Shown: positions 7,732 through 16,818, counted from the stretch's first letter. The stretch: 64,000 bases of DNA from Pseudosporangium ferrugineum (GCF_003002065.1 NZ_PVZG01000005.1:62001-126000); one strand, 5' to 3'. The notes: generated from the letters alone by a model not told the origin. Numbers and translations: made by a program.

Positions 7732-10700
7732 CTAGAGCTCGCGGACCCGGATGTTCCGGAATTCCATGAGGTCGGTGTCGCTGTGGTTCTGCAGGCCGAG
7801 GAAGCCCTCGGTGAACTGCCGCAGGTCGGTCGGCGGGTCACCGGCGCGCGAGGACTGCTTGCCGGGGGTGTTGTCGAACTCGTTGATCACCACGCCGTTG
7901 CGCACGATGGTGTAGTGCTGGCCGACGACCCGGACCTCGTAGTCGTTCCACACGTTCTTCGGGGTGATCCCCGCGTCGGCGAGCGGCACCGGGTCGAAGT
8001 TGTAGATCGAGCCGGTCTTCTGCGGCTCACCGGTGTCACCGTCGTAGAGCTGGATCTCGTGCCCGCAGTAGATGGCGACCCAGGCCTGCGACGTCCGCGC
8101 GGAACCGGTCTGGCCGCAGGGTGGCCGCTGCTCCAGCGGGGTGCGCGGGTCGGGGAAGCGGGCGAAGACGCCGCTGTTGGCCCGTGCGGTGCCCGGTGCC
8201 CCGTCGCGGAACTTCAGCTTGAGCGAGAAGTTGGCGTAGGGGCGCTTGGCGTACCAGAGCATGCCGAGCCCGCCGGTGGAGCGCAGGGAGCCGTCCGGCT
8301 GGAGCACGAAGGCCCCGCCCGGCGCCTGCTCCCAGGGCAGCAGCGATTCCGCGGTGCCGTCGAAGAGCGGTTCGTAGCCCTTCTGGCCCGGCCGACCGAC
8401 CGGCGAGCCGGCGGCGGTACGCGTGAGCGTCCCGGCCTCCCGCCCGTTGATCACGCCGTCGCGCTGCAGCGTGTCGGCGACCTTGGTGACGTGCCGGACG
8501 AAGCTGTCGTGGTCCGGCCAGGTGCTCTCGTCGTCGATCAGGTCGTTGATCGTGCAGCCGCCGCCGGCCGGCTTGTTGGCCACGCCGGTGTCCGCGTCGC
8601 CGATCCACACCGTGTTGCGGGTGTCCGGCGTCGTGCAGCCCACGGTGACGGTGGTCTGCGTGGTGGCCGTCTCGCCGTCGGCGTACGTGATGGTGAGCTT
8701 GGCCGTGTAGGTGCCGGTGCGGGCGTACGCGTGCCGCGGGTCGGCCTCGGTCGAGGTGCCGCCGTCACCGAACTCCCAGCGGTACGACACCCCGCCCGAG
8801 CGCGAGCCGGTGAACGCGATCGTCAACGGCTTGTTCTGCACCGCCACCGAGGAGGCAGCCGGCGCGGGCGTCGGGGCGCCGCCGGTGTACGAGATCCGGA
8901 TCAGCTTCTGGTTGGGGTGCAGGCTGAAGAAGCCGCCGCCGTAGTCGAGCAGGTAGAGCGCGCCGTCCGGGCCGAACTTGGCGTCCATCCAGCTCTGCAG
9001 CCGGGTGTCGCCGTTGCCGCCGGGGATGATGGCCCGCAGCGACTCGCCGAAGACCGGCGGGGCCTGGCGCGGCACCCCGGCCGGGTCGACGGTGACGGCG
9101 ACGCGGTTCTGCGAGTTCGTCTCGTCGCCGATGAACCACTTGTCGTTCCAGTACTCCGGCCACGCCGCCCCGCTGTTGGTGTCCACCAGCTCGCGGTGGT
9201 AGGTCGGGCCGGACATGATGGCCTGGCCGCCGCCCTTCAGGTACGGCTGGGTGTAGGTGGCGTCCGCGGCGTTGTACGTGGGCAGGCCGCTGCCGTCCGT
9301 ACGGGTGGGGAAGACCGGCCCGCCGCCACCGGGCGCGTACCAGATCATGTTGTCGCGCGCCGGCGGGATGTCCACCAGCCCGGTGTTGCGCGGCGAGTTG
9401 TTCTTCAGGTTGTTGCAGTCGTACCAGCCGGTGAGCACGGTCGCGTCGGTGTTGCTGCGGTCGCGGTACGGCTGCCGGTTGCCCATGCAGTACGGCCAGC
9501 CCTGGTTGCCGGCCGAGGTGATGATGGTGGCCGTCTCGTACTTGGCCGGGCCGAGGGTGGGGCTGGGCGCCGAGGCGTCCGGGCCGACCCAGCCGGCGGT
9601 GAGCCACTGGTGCACCGGGTCGATCGCGAGGCGGGCGATGTTGCGTACGCCCATCACGTAGATCTCCGGCCGCGTCTTGGCGGTGCCCGGCGGGAAGAGG
9701 TTGCCCTCCGGGATCGTGTACGTGCCGTCCGCCTCCGGGTGGATGCGGATGATCTTGCCGGCGAGGTCGTTGGAGTTGCCGGAGGTGCGCCGGGCGTCCT
9801 GGAACGAGATGCCCTGGTACTCGGCCGTCCAGTTGTTGCCGGAGTAGCCGCTGGACCCCTCGGAGGAGTTGTTGTCGCCCGAGCCGATGTAGAGGTTGCC
9901 CTTGGCGTCGAAGGCCATGCCCCCGCCCGCGTGGCAGCAGCTGTGGATCTGCACCGGGAACTTCAGCAGGTCCTTGCGGGTGGCCTGGTCGATGGTCGCG
10001 GTGGCCCGGTCGTAGGTGAACCGCGAGACGGTCCGCTCGCCGGTGCGCTTCTCCCGGTCGATCGACTCGTGCGGCATCCAGTAGACGTAGAGCCAGCCGT
10101 TGGTGGCGAAGGCCGGGTCGGGCACGATGCCGAGCAAGCCCTCCTCGTTCTTGATCAGCTCGGAGCCGCTGCCCCGGTTGCCCATGACGCGCAGCGTGGT
10201 GAGCAGCTTGACCTGCTTGGTGCGCGGGTCGTACGAGTGGATCGTGCCGCAGCCGAGGCCCACGTTCGGGTCGGACCAGTCGACGACCGGGCCGGTCGGG
10301 CAGGCGGCCTTGCCGACGTAGAAGGCGGTGCCGTCGGGCGCGATGGTGAGCCCGTGCGGCTCGCCGATCTGGTCGAGCTGCCCGCTCTTGTTGGCGGCGG
10401 TGAGCCGTTCCGTCTTGTAGTTGGCGGCGATGGTGGCCTGGCAGTCGCCCCGCTGGATGCCGGTGGTCCAGCGCAGGGCGCCGGTCAGGTGCTTGCGGAA
10501 CGCGTCCTCGCCGTAGCTGCCCTCGGTGTGGCCCATGCCGGTGTAGAAGGAGCGGCCGCCGTCGTAGTCACGGCACCACGACACCGGGTGGAACGGGCCG
10601 TTCGCGGTCGCGCCCGGGTCGTAGAAGCGCTCCTCGACCTGGGCGAGGGTGTGCACCGTACCGATCGGGTTGGGGTCCCAGTTGGTCCAGCGGTCCGAGC

Positions 10701-11655
10701 GTTCCACCGTCATCGGCAGGGCCTTCGTCGCCGGGTGCCGGCGGTCGAGCACGTCGACGACGGCCTTGTTCACCGCCGGCGGCGGGGGCTCGGTCTGCGC
10801 GCCGGTGTAGAGGCGCAGGTCGGCGAGCTGGACGATCGGCTCTCCGCCGTTCGCCGTGATGTTCAGCCGGTAGATCGGGAACTCGCGCGGGCTCGCCACG
10901 GTGAACCGGCGGAGCTGGGCGCGCTCCTGGAACGTCTCGCCGGTGCGCCGGTCGAGGTCCGTCCAGTTCGTACCGTCGGTGGAGCCCTGCAGCGTCCAGT
11001 CCCGGGGGTCGCGGCCCTCGACGTCGTTCGCCGAGGTGAGCGCGTAACCGGTGATCGCGGTCGGCTTCGTCAGCTCGTAGGTGACCCAGCCGGTCCGGGT
11101 GAACGCGAGCCACTTGGTGTTCGGGTCACCGTCGGTGAGCTTCTCCTTGGTCTCGTTCGGCGGGTTCTCCGCGTTCGCGGTCACCTTCGACACCGGCTCC
11201 ACCACCGGCACGGCGCCCGCCGGCCGGGTGCCGATCAGCCCGGTGAACCACGACGAGTCCAGCTGCGCCTTCGCGGCGTCGGCGATGCCGAGGAAGCCGC
11301 CGCCGGCCCGGACGTAGGACTGCAGCGCCGTCTCCTGCTCACGGCTGAGCGCGGCGCCGGCCGCCGACAGGAAGACCACCGCCCGGTACGCCGACAGCCC
11401 CGCCGCGGTGAACACGGCCGGGTCACTGGAGGCGGTCACCGCGACGTTGTCGGCGCGGCCCAGCTCCTGGATGGTGCTGACCGCCCGCTCGACCGGGTCG
11501 AGCTGGTCCGCGGTGGGACCGTGGAACACCAGCACCCGCAACGGATCCGCCGCGGCGGCCGGTGCCTGTGCGGGTGCCGCGGAAGCCACCACCGGTGGCG
11601 CGCTCACCAGCAGGGCGATCACCGCCGTGGCGGCTAGCCCGATTCGATGTCTCAT
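7732..11655 (-). CDS. Secreted ThuA / F5-8C / glucose-sorbosone dehydrogenase / PKD / DUF1080 multidomain protein
   Basis: 1307 residues with a signal peptide (1-32). Domains in order, rough residues: ThuA part 1 (37-150, LRVLVFHGP); an inserted discoidin-type F5/8C carbohydrate-binding domain (155-285, TDGDPNTKWLAF); ThuA part 2 (295-402, SWCRDYDGGRSFYTGMGH); a glucose/sorbosone dehydrogenase beta-propeller (418-930, GEPHGLTIAPDGTAFYVG); a PKD domain (942-1005); the two-Cys CTINDLI/SFVRHV module (1006-1085); and DUF1080, the 3-keto-glycoside hydrolase fold (1096-1307). Propellers of this kind use PQQ or haem to oxidise sugars. Together these suggest binding and oxidising extracellular carbohydrate. 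The ATG at 11655 overlaps the laccase stop as ATGA. Confidence 0.9.
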   Translation of the reverse strand: MRHRIGLAATAVIALLVSAPPVVASAAPAQAPAAAADPLRVLVFHGPTADQLDPVERAVSTIQELGRADNVAVTASSDPAVFTAAGLSAYRAVVFLSAAGAALSREQETALQSYVRAGGGFLGIADAAKAQLDSSWFTGLIGTRPAGAVPVVEPVSKVTANAENPPNETKEKLTDGDPNTKWLAFTRTGWVTYELTKPTAITGYALTSANDVEGRDPRDWTLQGSTDGTNWTDLDRRTGETFQERAQLRRFTVASPREFPIYRLNITANGGEPIVQLADLRLYTGAQTEPPPPAVNKAVVDVLDRRHPATKALPMTVERSDRWTNWDPNPIGTVHTLAQVEERFYDPGATANGPFHPVSWCRDYDGGRSFYTGMGHTEGSYGEDAFRKHLTGALRWTTGIQRGDCQATIAANYKTERLTAANKSGQLDQIGEPHGLTIAPDGTAFYVGKAACPTGPVVDWSDPNVGLGCGTIHSYDPRTKQVKLLTTLRVMGNRGSGSELIKNEEGLLGIVPDPAFATNGWLYVYWMPHESIDREKRTGERTVSRFTYDRATATIDQATRKDLLKFPVQIHSCCHAGGGMAFDAKGNLYIGSGDNNSSEGSSGYSGNNWTAEYQGISFQDARRTSGNSNDLAGKIIRIHPEADGTYTIPEGNLFPPGTAKTRPEIYVMGVRNIARLAIDPVHQWLTAGWVGPDASAPSPTLGPAKYETATIITSAGNQGWPYCMGNRQPYRDRSNTDATVLTGWYDCNNLKNNSPRNTGLVDIPPARDNMIWYAPGGGGPVFPTRTDGSGLPTYNAADATYTQPYLKGGGQAIMSGPTYHRELVDTNSGAAWPEYWNDKWFIGDETNSQNRVAVTVDPAGVPRQAPPVFGESLRAIIPGGNGDTRLQSWMDAKFGPDGALYLLDYGGGFFSLHPNQKLIRISYTGGAPTPAPAASSVAVQNKPLTIAFTGSRSGGVSYRWEFGDGGTSTEADPRHAYARTGTYTAKLTITYADGETATTQTTVTVGCTTPDTRNTVWIGDADTGVANKPAGGGCTINDLIDDESTWPDHDSFVRHVTKVADTLQRDGVINGREAGTLTRTAAGSPVGRPGQKGYEPLFDGTAESLLPWEQAPGGAFVLQPDGSLRSTGGLGMLWYAKRPYANFSLKLKFRDGAPGTARANSGVFARFPDPRTPLEQRPPCGQTGSARTSQAWVAIYCGHEIQLYDGDTGEPQKTGSIYNFDPVPLADAGITPKNVWNDYEVRVVGQHYTIVRNGVVINEFDNTPGKQSSRAGDPPTDLRQFTEGFLGLQNHSDTDLMEFRNIRVREL

Positions 11656-12668
11656 CCCTGGACCCCCTCGTCGTGGTGCTGGGCGTGCGCCGCAGCGCCG
11701 TGCACGTGTCCTTGGAAGCGGCGGATGGCGTCCTCGGCGCCCGGCGGCATGCTGCCGTCGGCGTTGCGCACCAGGAAGATTCCGGCCATTCCGCCGTCGG
11801 AGTGGAACTGGACGTGGCAGTGGTACATCCACGCTCCCGGGCCGACGTGATCGCCGGCCAACACCTGGAACCCGAACGAGCTGCCCGGGTTGAGGTCCTT
11901 GTTGTCGATGACCTGACTGGGGTCCGAGGGCCCCTCGAGCAGGCCGGTACGGTTGTCCGCCCACCGGTGGGCGTGCAGGTGGAAGGTGTGGAACGTGCCG
12001 CCGTGGCCGATGACGAGCCACTCGACCCGCTGCCCGAGGTTCGCCTCGAACATCGGCGTCTGCGGCGCGGTCTTGTTGTTGATCATCATGTCGTTGAACA
12101 CGACGGTGAACTGCTTGTCCGGGAGCTGGTCGCCGCGGCGCCGCACGACCAGCGCGCCGTAGAGGCCCCTGGCGAGCCCGGCGGTGCCGTGGTCGGTGCC
12201 CATCGCGTGGTCGTGGTAGTGCCAGTAACCCGCGCTGCCGGGCAGGAAGCGCCGGCCCTCGGCGGCCACCATCTCGTGCGAGGCCCACACGTACGTCCGG
12301 GTCTCGCCGGGCGCGTTGAAGGAGGCGTTGAACGGGCTGCCGTCGGAGTCGGTGCGGTAGTCCACGCCGTGCGGGTGAATGCTCAGCCGCTGGTCCGTGC
12401 GGTTGACCAGGGTGATCTCGAGGGTGTCGCCCTCCCACATCTCCAGCACCGGGCCCGGCACGGTGGCCTGCCCGGGTGCCAGGCCGTACCCGTAGAGGCC
12501 GCCGGGGAGCGCTTCGGCGTAAATGGTGATCTTGCGGGTCACGCCGGAGGCGGCGCTGGCGGCGAGGGACGTGCCGGCGACGACGGCCGCGGGGGCGGCG
12601 ATGCCGGCGGCGGTGGCGGTGAGCAGCGAGCGGCGGGACACAGCCCGGCCGACAACGTTGTCGTCCAT
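11652..12668 (-). CDS. Two-domain small laccase (multicopper oxidase), TAT-exported
   Basis: 338 residues. The N-terminus SRRSLLTATAAGIAAP is a twin-arginine signal, typical for cofactor-loaded oxidases. All copper-ligand motifs of the trimeric small laccases are present: HPHGVDY near residue 98, WHYHDHAMGT near 148, HTFHLHAHRW near 228 and YHCHVQFHSDGGMAG near 286, which supplies the type 1 copper Cys and His. The length matches the two-domain class (about 340) rather than three-domain laccases. Such enzymes take electrons from phenols or small redox partners and reduce O2 to water. It is the first gene of the operon; the genes behind it encode a sugar-oxidising protein and a cupredoxin. The His-rich tail (HVHGAAAHAQHH) may bind copper. 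Confidence 0.92.
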   Translation of the reverse strand: MDDNVVGRAVSRRSLLTATAAGIAAPAAVVAGTSLAASAASGVTRKITIYAEALPGGLYGYGLAPGQATVPGPVLEMWEGDTLEITLVNRTDQRLSIHPHGVDYRTDSDGSPFNASFNAPGETRTYVWASHEMVAAEGRRFLPGSAGYWHYHDHAMGTDHGTAGLARGLYGALVVRRRGDQLPDKQFTVVFNDMMINNKTAPQTPMFEANLGQRVEWLVIGHGGTFHTFHLHAHRWADNRTGLLEGPSDPSQVIDNKDLNPGSSFGFQVLAGDHVGPGAWMYHCHVQFHSDGGMAGIFLVRNADGSMPPGAEDAIRRFQGHVHGAAAHAQHHDEGVQG

Positions 12669-12782
12669 ACGATCTCCATCCCCGACGAGCGGGTGTCAGC
12701 ACCGGAAAGAAAGCACGCGACATCTCCGTGCGCCGCGGGAGAGGATGGCGGCGGCACGGCTGAAGGTATTGATCGATGAGCG

Positions 12783-12796
12783 TCGACTTTTGTCGA
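12783..12796. promoter_or_regulatory. Inverted repeat upstream of the laccase operon
   Basis: TCGAC-TTTT-GTCGA, a perfect 5-bp inverted repeat with a 4-nt loop, lies 115 bp before the laccase ATG. Further TCGA-containing half-repeats flank it (ATCGAT at 12772-12777 and CATCGACAGAAG near 12817). It could be an operator for the copper/laccase operon. The rest of 12669-12899 shows no gene. Confidence 0.3.
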
Positions 12797-12899
12797 TTGA
12801 CAGCAACCTATGCACTCCATCGACAGAAGTAAAGGTGCTATCCCCGAAAGTGCGGCCGCCGGAATGGGCCCGAACCGTATTTCGGGCAGATTTCGCAGC

Positions 12900-15800
12900 T
12901 CACGCGCCAGGCTGGACGGCGGTCCGCTCCTGCGGCCGGATCCGGTGCAGCCGGGCCCGCACCCGCTCGAGCAGGGCGTCGCGGGTGAACGGCTTCTCGA
13001 CGATCTCCACCCCGGCCGGGAGGGTGCCGTTCTCGGTCAGCACCGGCTGCGCGTAGCCCGACATGTAGAGCACCGCAATGCCCGGCCGCAGCGCCCCGAC
13101 CCGGGCGGCCACCTCGTTGCCCATCATGACCGGCATGAGCACGTCGGTGAGCAGCAGATCGATGGGACCGGAATGCTCCTCCACCAGCCGCAGCGCCGCG
13201 GGGCCGCCGTTGGCCACCAGCACCCGGTAGCCGGCGCGGGTGAGCGTACGGCCGGTCGCCTCGCGCAGCGCGTCCTCGTCCTCCACCAGCAGGATCGTCT
13301 CGCGCGGCGCCTCCGGTGCGGGTACGGTCCCCGCCGCCGGACCTTCGGCGCGGGCGGCGACCGGCTCGGCGTCGCTCGCCGGCAGCACGATGGTGACCGT
13401 GGTGCCGATCCCCGGTTCGGAGAGGATCCGGACGTGCCCGCCGGCCGCCGTGGCGATGCCGTACACCGTGGCCAGGCCGAGGCCCGTGCCGGCGCCCTGC
13501 GGCTTGGTGGTGAAGAACGGCTCGAAGGCGCGCTCGGCGACCTCGGGGGGCATCCCGCAACCGGTGTCGCTGACCCGTACGCGCACGTACCGGCCGGGTT
13601 CCAGGCTGGGCTGCTCGGCGACGTCCGCGTCGTCGAGCCGGGTGTTGGCGGTGTCGATCGAGAGCGTGCCCCCGGACGGCATCGCATCGCGCGCGTTGAC
13701 CGCCAGATTGACCAGGATCTGCTCGAACTGACCGGGATCGACGAACGTCGGCCACAGGTCCCGGTCGAGGTGCGTGATCAGGTGGATGTGCTCGCCCAGC
13801 GTGCGGCGCAGCATCTGCTCGACGTCGCCGACGACGTGGTTGAGGATGAGCACCTGGGCGTTGGTGATCTCGCGCCGCCCGAACGCGAGCAGCTGCTTGG
13901 TCAGCCGGGTCGCGCGCTCGGTGGCCCGGCTGATCTGACCCAGGTCGGTGCGGGCCGCCGCCAGGTCCGCGGGGGCCGGCACCGGCTCACTCAGGGTCTC
14001 CAGCAGCAGCTCGGTGTAGCTGGCGATCACCGCGAGGATGTTGTTGAAGTCGTGCGCCACGCCCCCGGCGAGCTGACCCAGACTCTCCAGCCGCCGGGTG
14101 TGCTGGAGCCGCCGCTCGGCCGCGTCGCGTTCCGCCTGCGCGGCCAGGCGCTCCCGCTCCGCCTGCGCCTGCACCCGGTCGGTCACGTCCCGGACCGCCA
14201 CGCAGACGGTGACGCCCTCGTCGGTCTCCAGCGTGGAGAGATTGACCTCGACGGGGAACTCGACACCGTCCTTGCACACGGCGTGCAGCGTCTTGCCCGG
14301 CCCCCCGGGACGACGCCGCGCCCGGAGGAAGTAGTCGCGCCAGCGCTGGAAGTCGCGCGGCCTCGCGCGGGGCGGCACGAGGATCCCGATCGACTGGCCC
14401 AGCAGTTCGTCACGCGGATAGCCGAACATCCGCTCCGCCTCGCGGTTGATCAGGGTGATCCTGCCGTCCTCGGTGACCCCCAGCATCGCGTCCGGTGCGG
14501 CCTCCAGCAGCCCGCGGAACATCGCCTCGGCGCGCAGGCGCTCGCTGATGTCCCGCGCCACGCAGGCGACACCGAGCGGGTTCCCGGCCACGTCGCGGAC
14601 GAGCGAGGAGGTGAGCGAGACCGTCGTCGTGCCGCCGTCCTTGCGCCGCTGCTCGGTCTCGTACTGGATGATCCGCTCGCCGCGGCCGACCCGCTCCAGG
14701 ATCCGCGTCTCGGTCTGCTCCTGCCCGGCGGGGAACAGCATGGCGGCGTGGCGGCCGATCACCTCCTCCGCGGCGTACCCGTAGAGCTGCCGGGCACCGC
14801 CGTTCCAGCTGGTGACGATGCCGTCCGGGGTCTTGCCGATGATCGCGTCGTCGGACGACTCGACGAGCGTCACCAGCCGCTGCTGCTCCTCGAGCACCTC
14901 GGCGCGGTCGGCCAGGACGGCGGCCTGCCCGCCGAGCTCGGAGAAGAGGGTGACGTCGTCGTCGGCGAAGAGGGTGCGGTAGCGCCGGAGCATCACCAGG
15001 GCGCCGCCGTCCACCGCCCGCGGCGCCGCGCGGACGAAGCGGGTGCCGGTGGCGTGGGCTAGGTCCACGGCCAGGCGGGGCGGGCGGGTCCAGCCGGCCA
15101 GCGCGTCGATCGTGCACGCGGCCTGCCGCAGCAGCGCGTCCAGCTCCCCGGCGGGATACGACTCGTCGTCGAGGGCCGAGCGCGGCTCGCTGATCACCCG
15201 TACGGCGCCGTCCTTGCCCGGCACGAGCACCGCCACGGCGTCCGCGCCCAGCACCCCGCGGGCACCCTCGCAGTAGCGCCGCCAGGTCTGCTCGGCCGAG
15301 TGGTCGGCGGGCATGGTGACCAGTGCCCGGATCACCGCGTACGCCGCACCCCAGGACCAGAGCCGGCGCAGCGAGCGCGGCGGCGCGAAGGCCAGCAGAT
15401 ACATCAGCGCGGACACCCCGGCGAGGGTCAGCAGCACCGTCCTGAGGCGTTCGTGGGCGCCCGCGGTCAGGAACACCACGCCGAACAGGGCCGTACCCGC
15501 CGCCGCGAACCCGAGGCGGGTCCGGGCCGCGCCGCCTCGGCGCCGCGCCTCGCTCGCCAGCAGTGCCGCCGCGACCGCCTCGACGCCGAACATGACCGAC
15601 ACGATCAGCCACCCGGTCGCCGCGGGCAGCGGGGGCGTGAGGACGAAGACCGCCGCGACGCAGGCCGCGGAGGCGAGCGCGGCTCCCCACACCGCCCACG
15701 GCGGCACCCGGCGGAGCCGGCTGACGAGGTGCAGGGTGAAGAAGGGCTGCCCGAGCACGAGCGCGTCGGAGAGGGCAAGGACGGCCTCGGGGGGCTCGCC

Positions 15801-15956
15801 CCACAGCAACCGGATCAGGCTGGGCACGAGGTTCATCGACACGGCGCCGAAGATCAGCATGACGTCGATCAGCAGCGGATCGCGGTGCCGCAGGTAGCTG
15901 CCCGACACCCAGAGGAAGACCAGCAGGTACACCGCGGCGATCCACGCGAGTGTCAT
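12900..15956 (-). CDS. Hybrid PAS histidine kinase with C-terminal receiver domain
   Basis: 1018 residues. About six or seven membrane helices (1-205) precede a GAF-like segment (about 215-350). Two PAS domains follow (about 360-480 and 485-610, the latter with ILVPPRARPRDFQRWR) and then a short coiled coil. The H-box GQLAGGVAHDFNNILAV is near residue 634, the N-box NLAVNARDAMPSGG near 752 and the G2 box GTGLGLATVYG near 815. The C-terminal receiver (about 888-1005) has the acidic pair in LLVEDEDALRE and the phospho-acceptor Asp in LLLTDVLMP near 935. Phosphate probably moves from His to Asp within the protein; no phosphotransfer protein is nearby. It is divergent from the anti-sigma gene pair. 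Confidence 0.9.
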   Translation of the reverse strand: MTLAWIAAVYLLVFLWVSGSYLRHRDPLLIDVMLIFGAVSMNLVPSLIRLLWGEPPEAVLALSDALVLGQPFFTLHLVSRLRRVPPWAVWGAALASAACVAAVFVLTPPLPAATGWLIVSVMFGVEAVAAALLASEARRRGGAARTRLGFAAAGTALFGVVFLTAGAHERLRTVLLTLAGVSALMYLLAFAPPRSLRRLWSWGAAYAVIRALVTMPADHSAEQTWRRYCEGARGVLGADAVAVLVPGKDGAVRVISEPRSALDDESYPAGELDALLRQAACTIDALAGWTRPPRLAVDLAHATGTRFVRAAPRAVDGGALVMLRRYRTLFADDDVTLFSELGGQAAVLADRAEVLEEQQRLVTLVESSDDAIIGKTPDGIVTSWNGGARQLYGYAAEEVIGRHAAMLFPAGQEQTETRILERVGRGERIIQYETEQRRKDGGTTTVSLTSSLVRDVAGNPLGVACVARDISERLRAEAMFRGLLEAAPDAMLGVTEDGRITLINREAERMFGYPRDELLGQSIGILVPPRARPRDFQRWRDYFLRARRRPGGPGKTLHAVCKDGVEFPVEVNLSTLETDEGVTVCVAVRDVTDRVQAQAERERLAAQAERDAAERRLQHTRRLESLGQLAGGVAHDFNNILAVIASYTELLLETLSEPVPAPADLAAARTDLGQISRATERATRLTKQLLAFGRREITNAQVLILNHVVGDVEQMLRRTLGEHIHLITHLDRDLWPTFVDPGQFEQILVNLAVNARDAMPSGGTLSIDTANTRLDDADVAEQPSLEPGRYVRVRVSDTGCGMPPEVAERAFEPFFTTKPQGAGTGLGLATVYGIATAAGGHVRILSEPGIGTTVTIVLPASDAEPVAARAEGPAAGTVPAPEAPRETILLVEDEDALREATGRTLTRAGYRVLVANGGPAALRLVEEHSGPIDLLLTDVLMPVMMGNEVAARVGALRPGIAVLYMSGYAQPVLTENGTLPAGVEIVEKPFTRDALLERVRARLHRIRPQERTAVQPGA

Positions 15957-16060
15957 CGGAGCCCTCCGGCCAGAAGATTCGTACCACCCAGATTAGGTCG
16001 ATATACCCCGGTCAGCGCGGATAAGCGTCGATGCATCCTATTGTTGCGCCGTGCAAAGAT

Positions 16061-16087
16061 GTTTCACCGCCGGTCGCTCCCGGGTAT
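16061..16087 (+). promoter_or_regulatory. Stress-sigma (SigB/SigF-like) promoter candidate
   Basis: GTTT at 16061-16064 and GGGTAT at 16082-16087, 17 nt apart, about 50 bp before the anti-sigma kinase start. The established actinobacterial SigB/SigF pattern is GNNT, 14-16 nt, GGGTAY, so the spacing here is one base long. The location before an anti-sigma/anti-anti-sigma pair makes sense, because such pairs are often controlled by the sigma factor they regulate. Confidence 0.45.
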
Positions 16088-16135
16088 CGACCGGCGCAGT
16101 CAGACCGGCGGCGGGGAGAAAGACCGAAGCAACGA

Positions 16136-16522
16136 ATGAGCGCATTGACCGCCCGTTTCGACGTACCCCTGGGCCTGAACGCCCCCGGAGCGGCCCGGCG
16201 GGCCGTCACGGCCGTGCTGGCCGGCTGGGGCTACCGCGACGAGACCTGGCTGGAACAGGCCGCCGTGGTGGTGAGCGAGCTGGTGACCAACGCGGTACGC
16301 CACGGCGGCGGCTGCGTCGAGCTCCGCGTCGAGAGCCACGACGACGAGGTGATCGTGTCGGTGGCCGACGGCTCCTCCGTCGTGCCGCGCCGCCGCGAGC
16401 CCGACTCCACCGGCGGCCGCGGCCTGGCCCTCATCGAGGCGATGGCCGAACGCTGGGGCGTCCGGGACCACCAGGGCGGCAAGCAGGTGTGGGTCGCGCT
16501 GACCCGGGAGGAGGCCCGATGA
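16136..16522 (+). CDS. Anti-sigma regulatory factor, serine/threonine kinase (HATPase fold)
   Basis: 128 residues, essentially only a GHKL ATPase domain. The N-box VVVSELVTNAVRHGG, the G1 box VADGSSVVPRRR and the G2 segment GGRGLALIEAMAERWGV mark it as an RsbW/SpoIIAB-like protein. Members of this family hold a sigma factor inactive and phosphorylate a STAS partner. The adjacent, translationally coupled gene encodes exactly such a STAS protein. The ATG at 16136 was chosen because the conserved fold begins at once and the upstream reading frame is not protein-like; no strong ribosome-binding site is visible. No sigma factor gene lies next to the pair. Confidence 0.85.
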   Translation: MSALTARFDVPLGLNAPGAARRAVTAVLAGWGYRDETWLEQAAVVVSELVTNAVRHGGGCVELRVESHDDEVIVSVADGSSVVPRRREPDSTGGRGLALIEAMAERWGVRDHQGGKQVWVALTREEAR

Positions 16523-16818
16523 AGGTCTCCCGGACCGCCGACCGCGGCGCGCTGCGGCTCACGCCCGCCGGCGAGCTCGACCTGGCCACCGCCGAACCCC
16601 TGCTCGCGCACGTGCGGACCGCCCTCGCGCAGCGGCCGGACGCGCTCGTCGTGGACCTGCGCGAGGTCACCTTCTGCGATTCCTCCGGCATCGGGGCGCT
16701 GCTGGACGCGTACGCCCTGGCGACCGCCGCGGGCACCGCCTTCCGGATCGACGGCCCCCGCCCCGTGATCCGCCGGTCGATGCAGATCACCGGCGTCCTC
16801 GGCCTGCTCACCGGCTAG
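16519..16818 (+). CDS. STAS-domain anti-sigma factor antagonist
   Basis: 99 residues forming a single STAS domain. [19 protein letters not shown] at the N-terminus and [19 protein letters not shown] around residues 48-66 carry the conserved phosphorylatable Ser of SpoIIAA/RsbV proteins (the Ser pair in DSSGIG). Its expected role is to release the sigma factor by binding the HATPase protein, with phosphorylation switching this off. The start overlaps the stop of the kinase gene as ATGA, and GGAGGAGG lies just upstream, so the two proteins are probably made in equal amounts. The stop codon overlaps the convergent nhaA stop by 4 bp. Confidence 0.88.
   Translation: MKVSRTADRGALRLTPAGELDLATAEPLLAHVRTALAQRPDALVVDLREVTFCDSSGIGALLDAYALATAAGTAFRIDGPRPVIRRSMQITGVLGLLTG

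Noticed and set aside
12669..12899. Possible continuation of the ThuA-family frame to 12723
   Set aside because: The frame runs over the laccase gene in another register; the signal peptide at 11655 and the ATGA overlap fix the true start.
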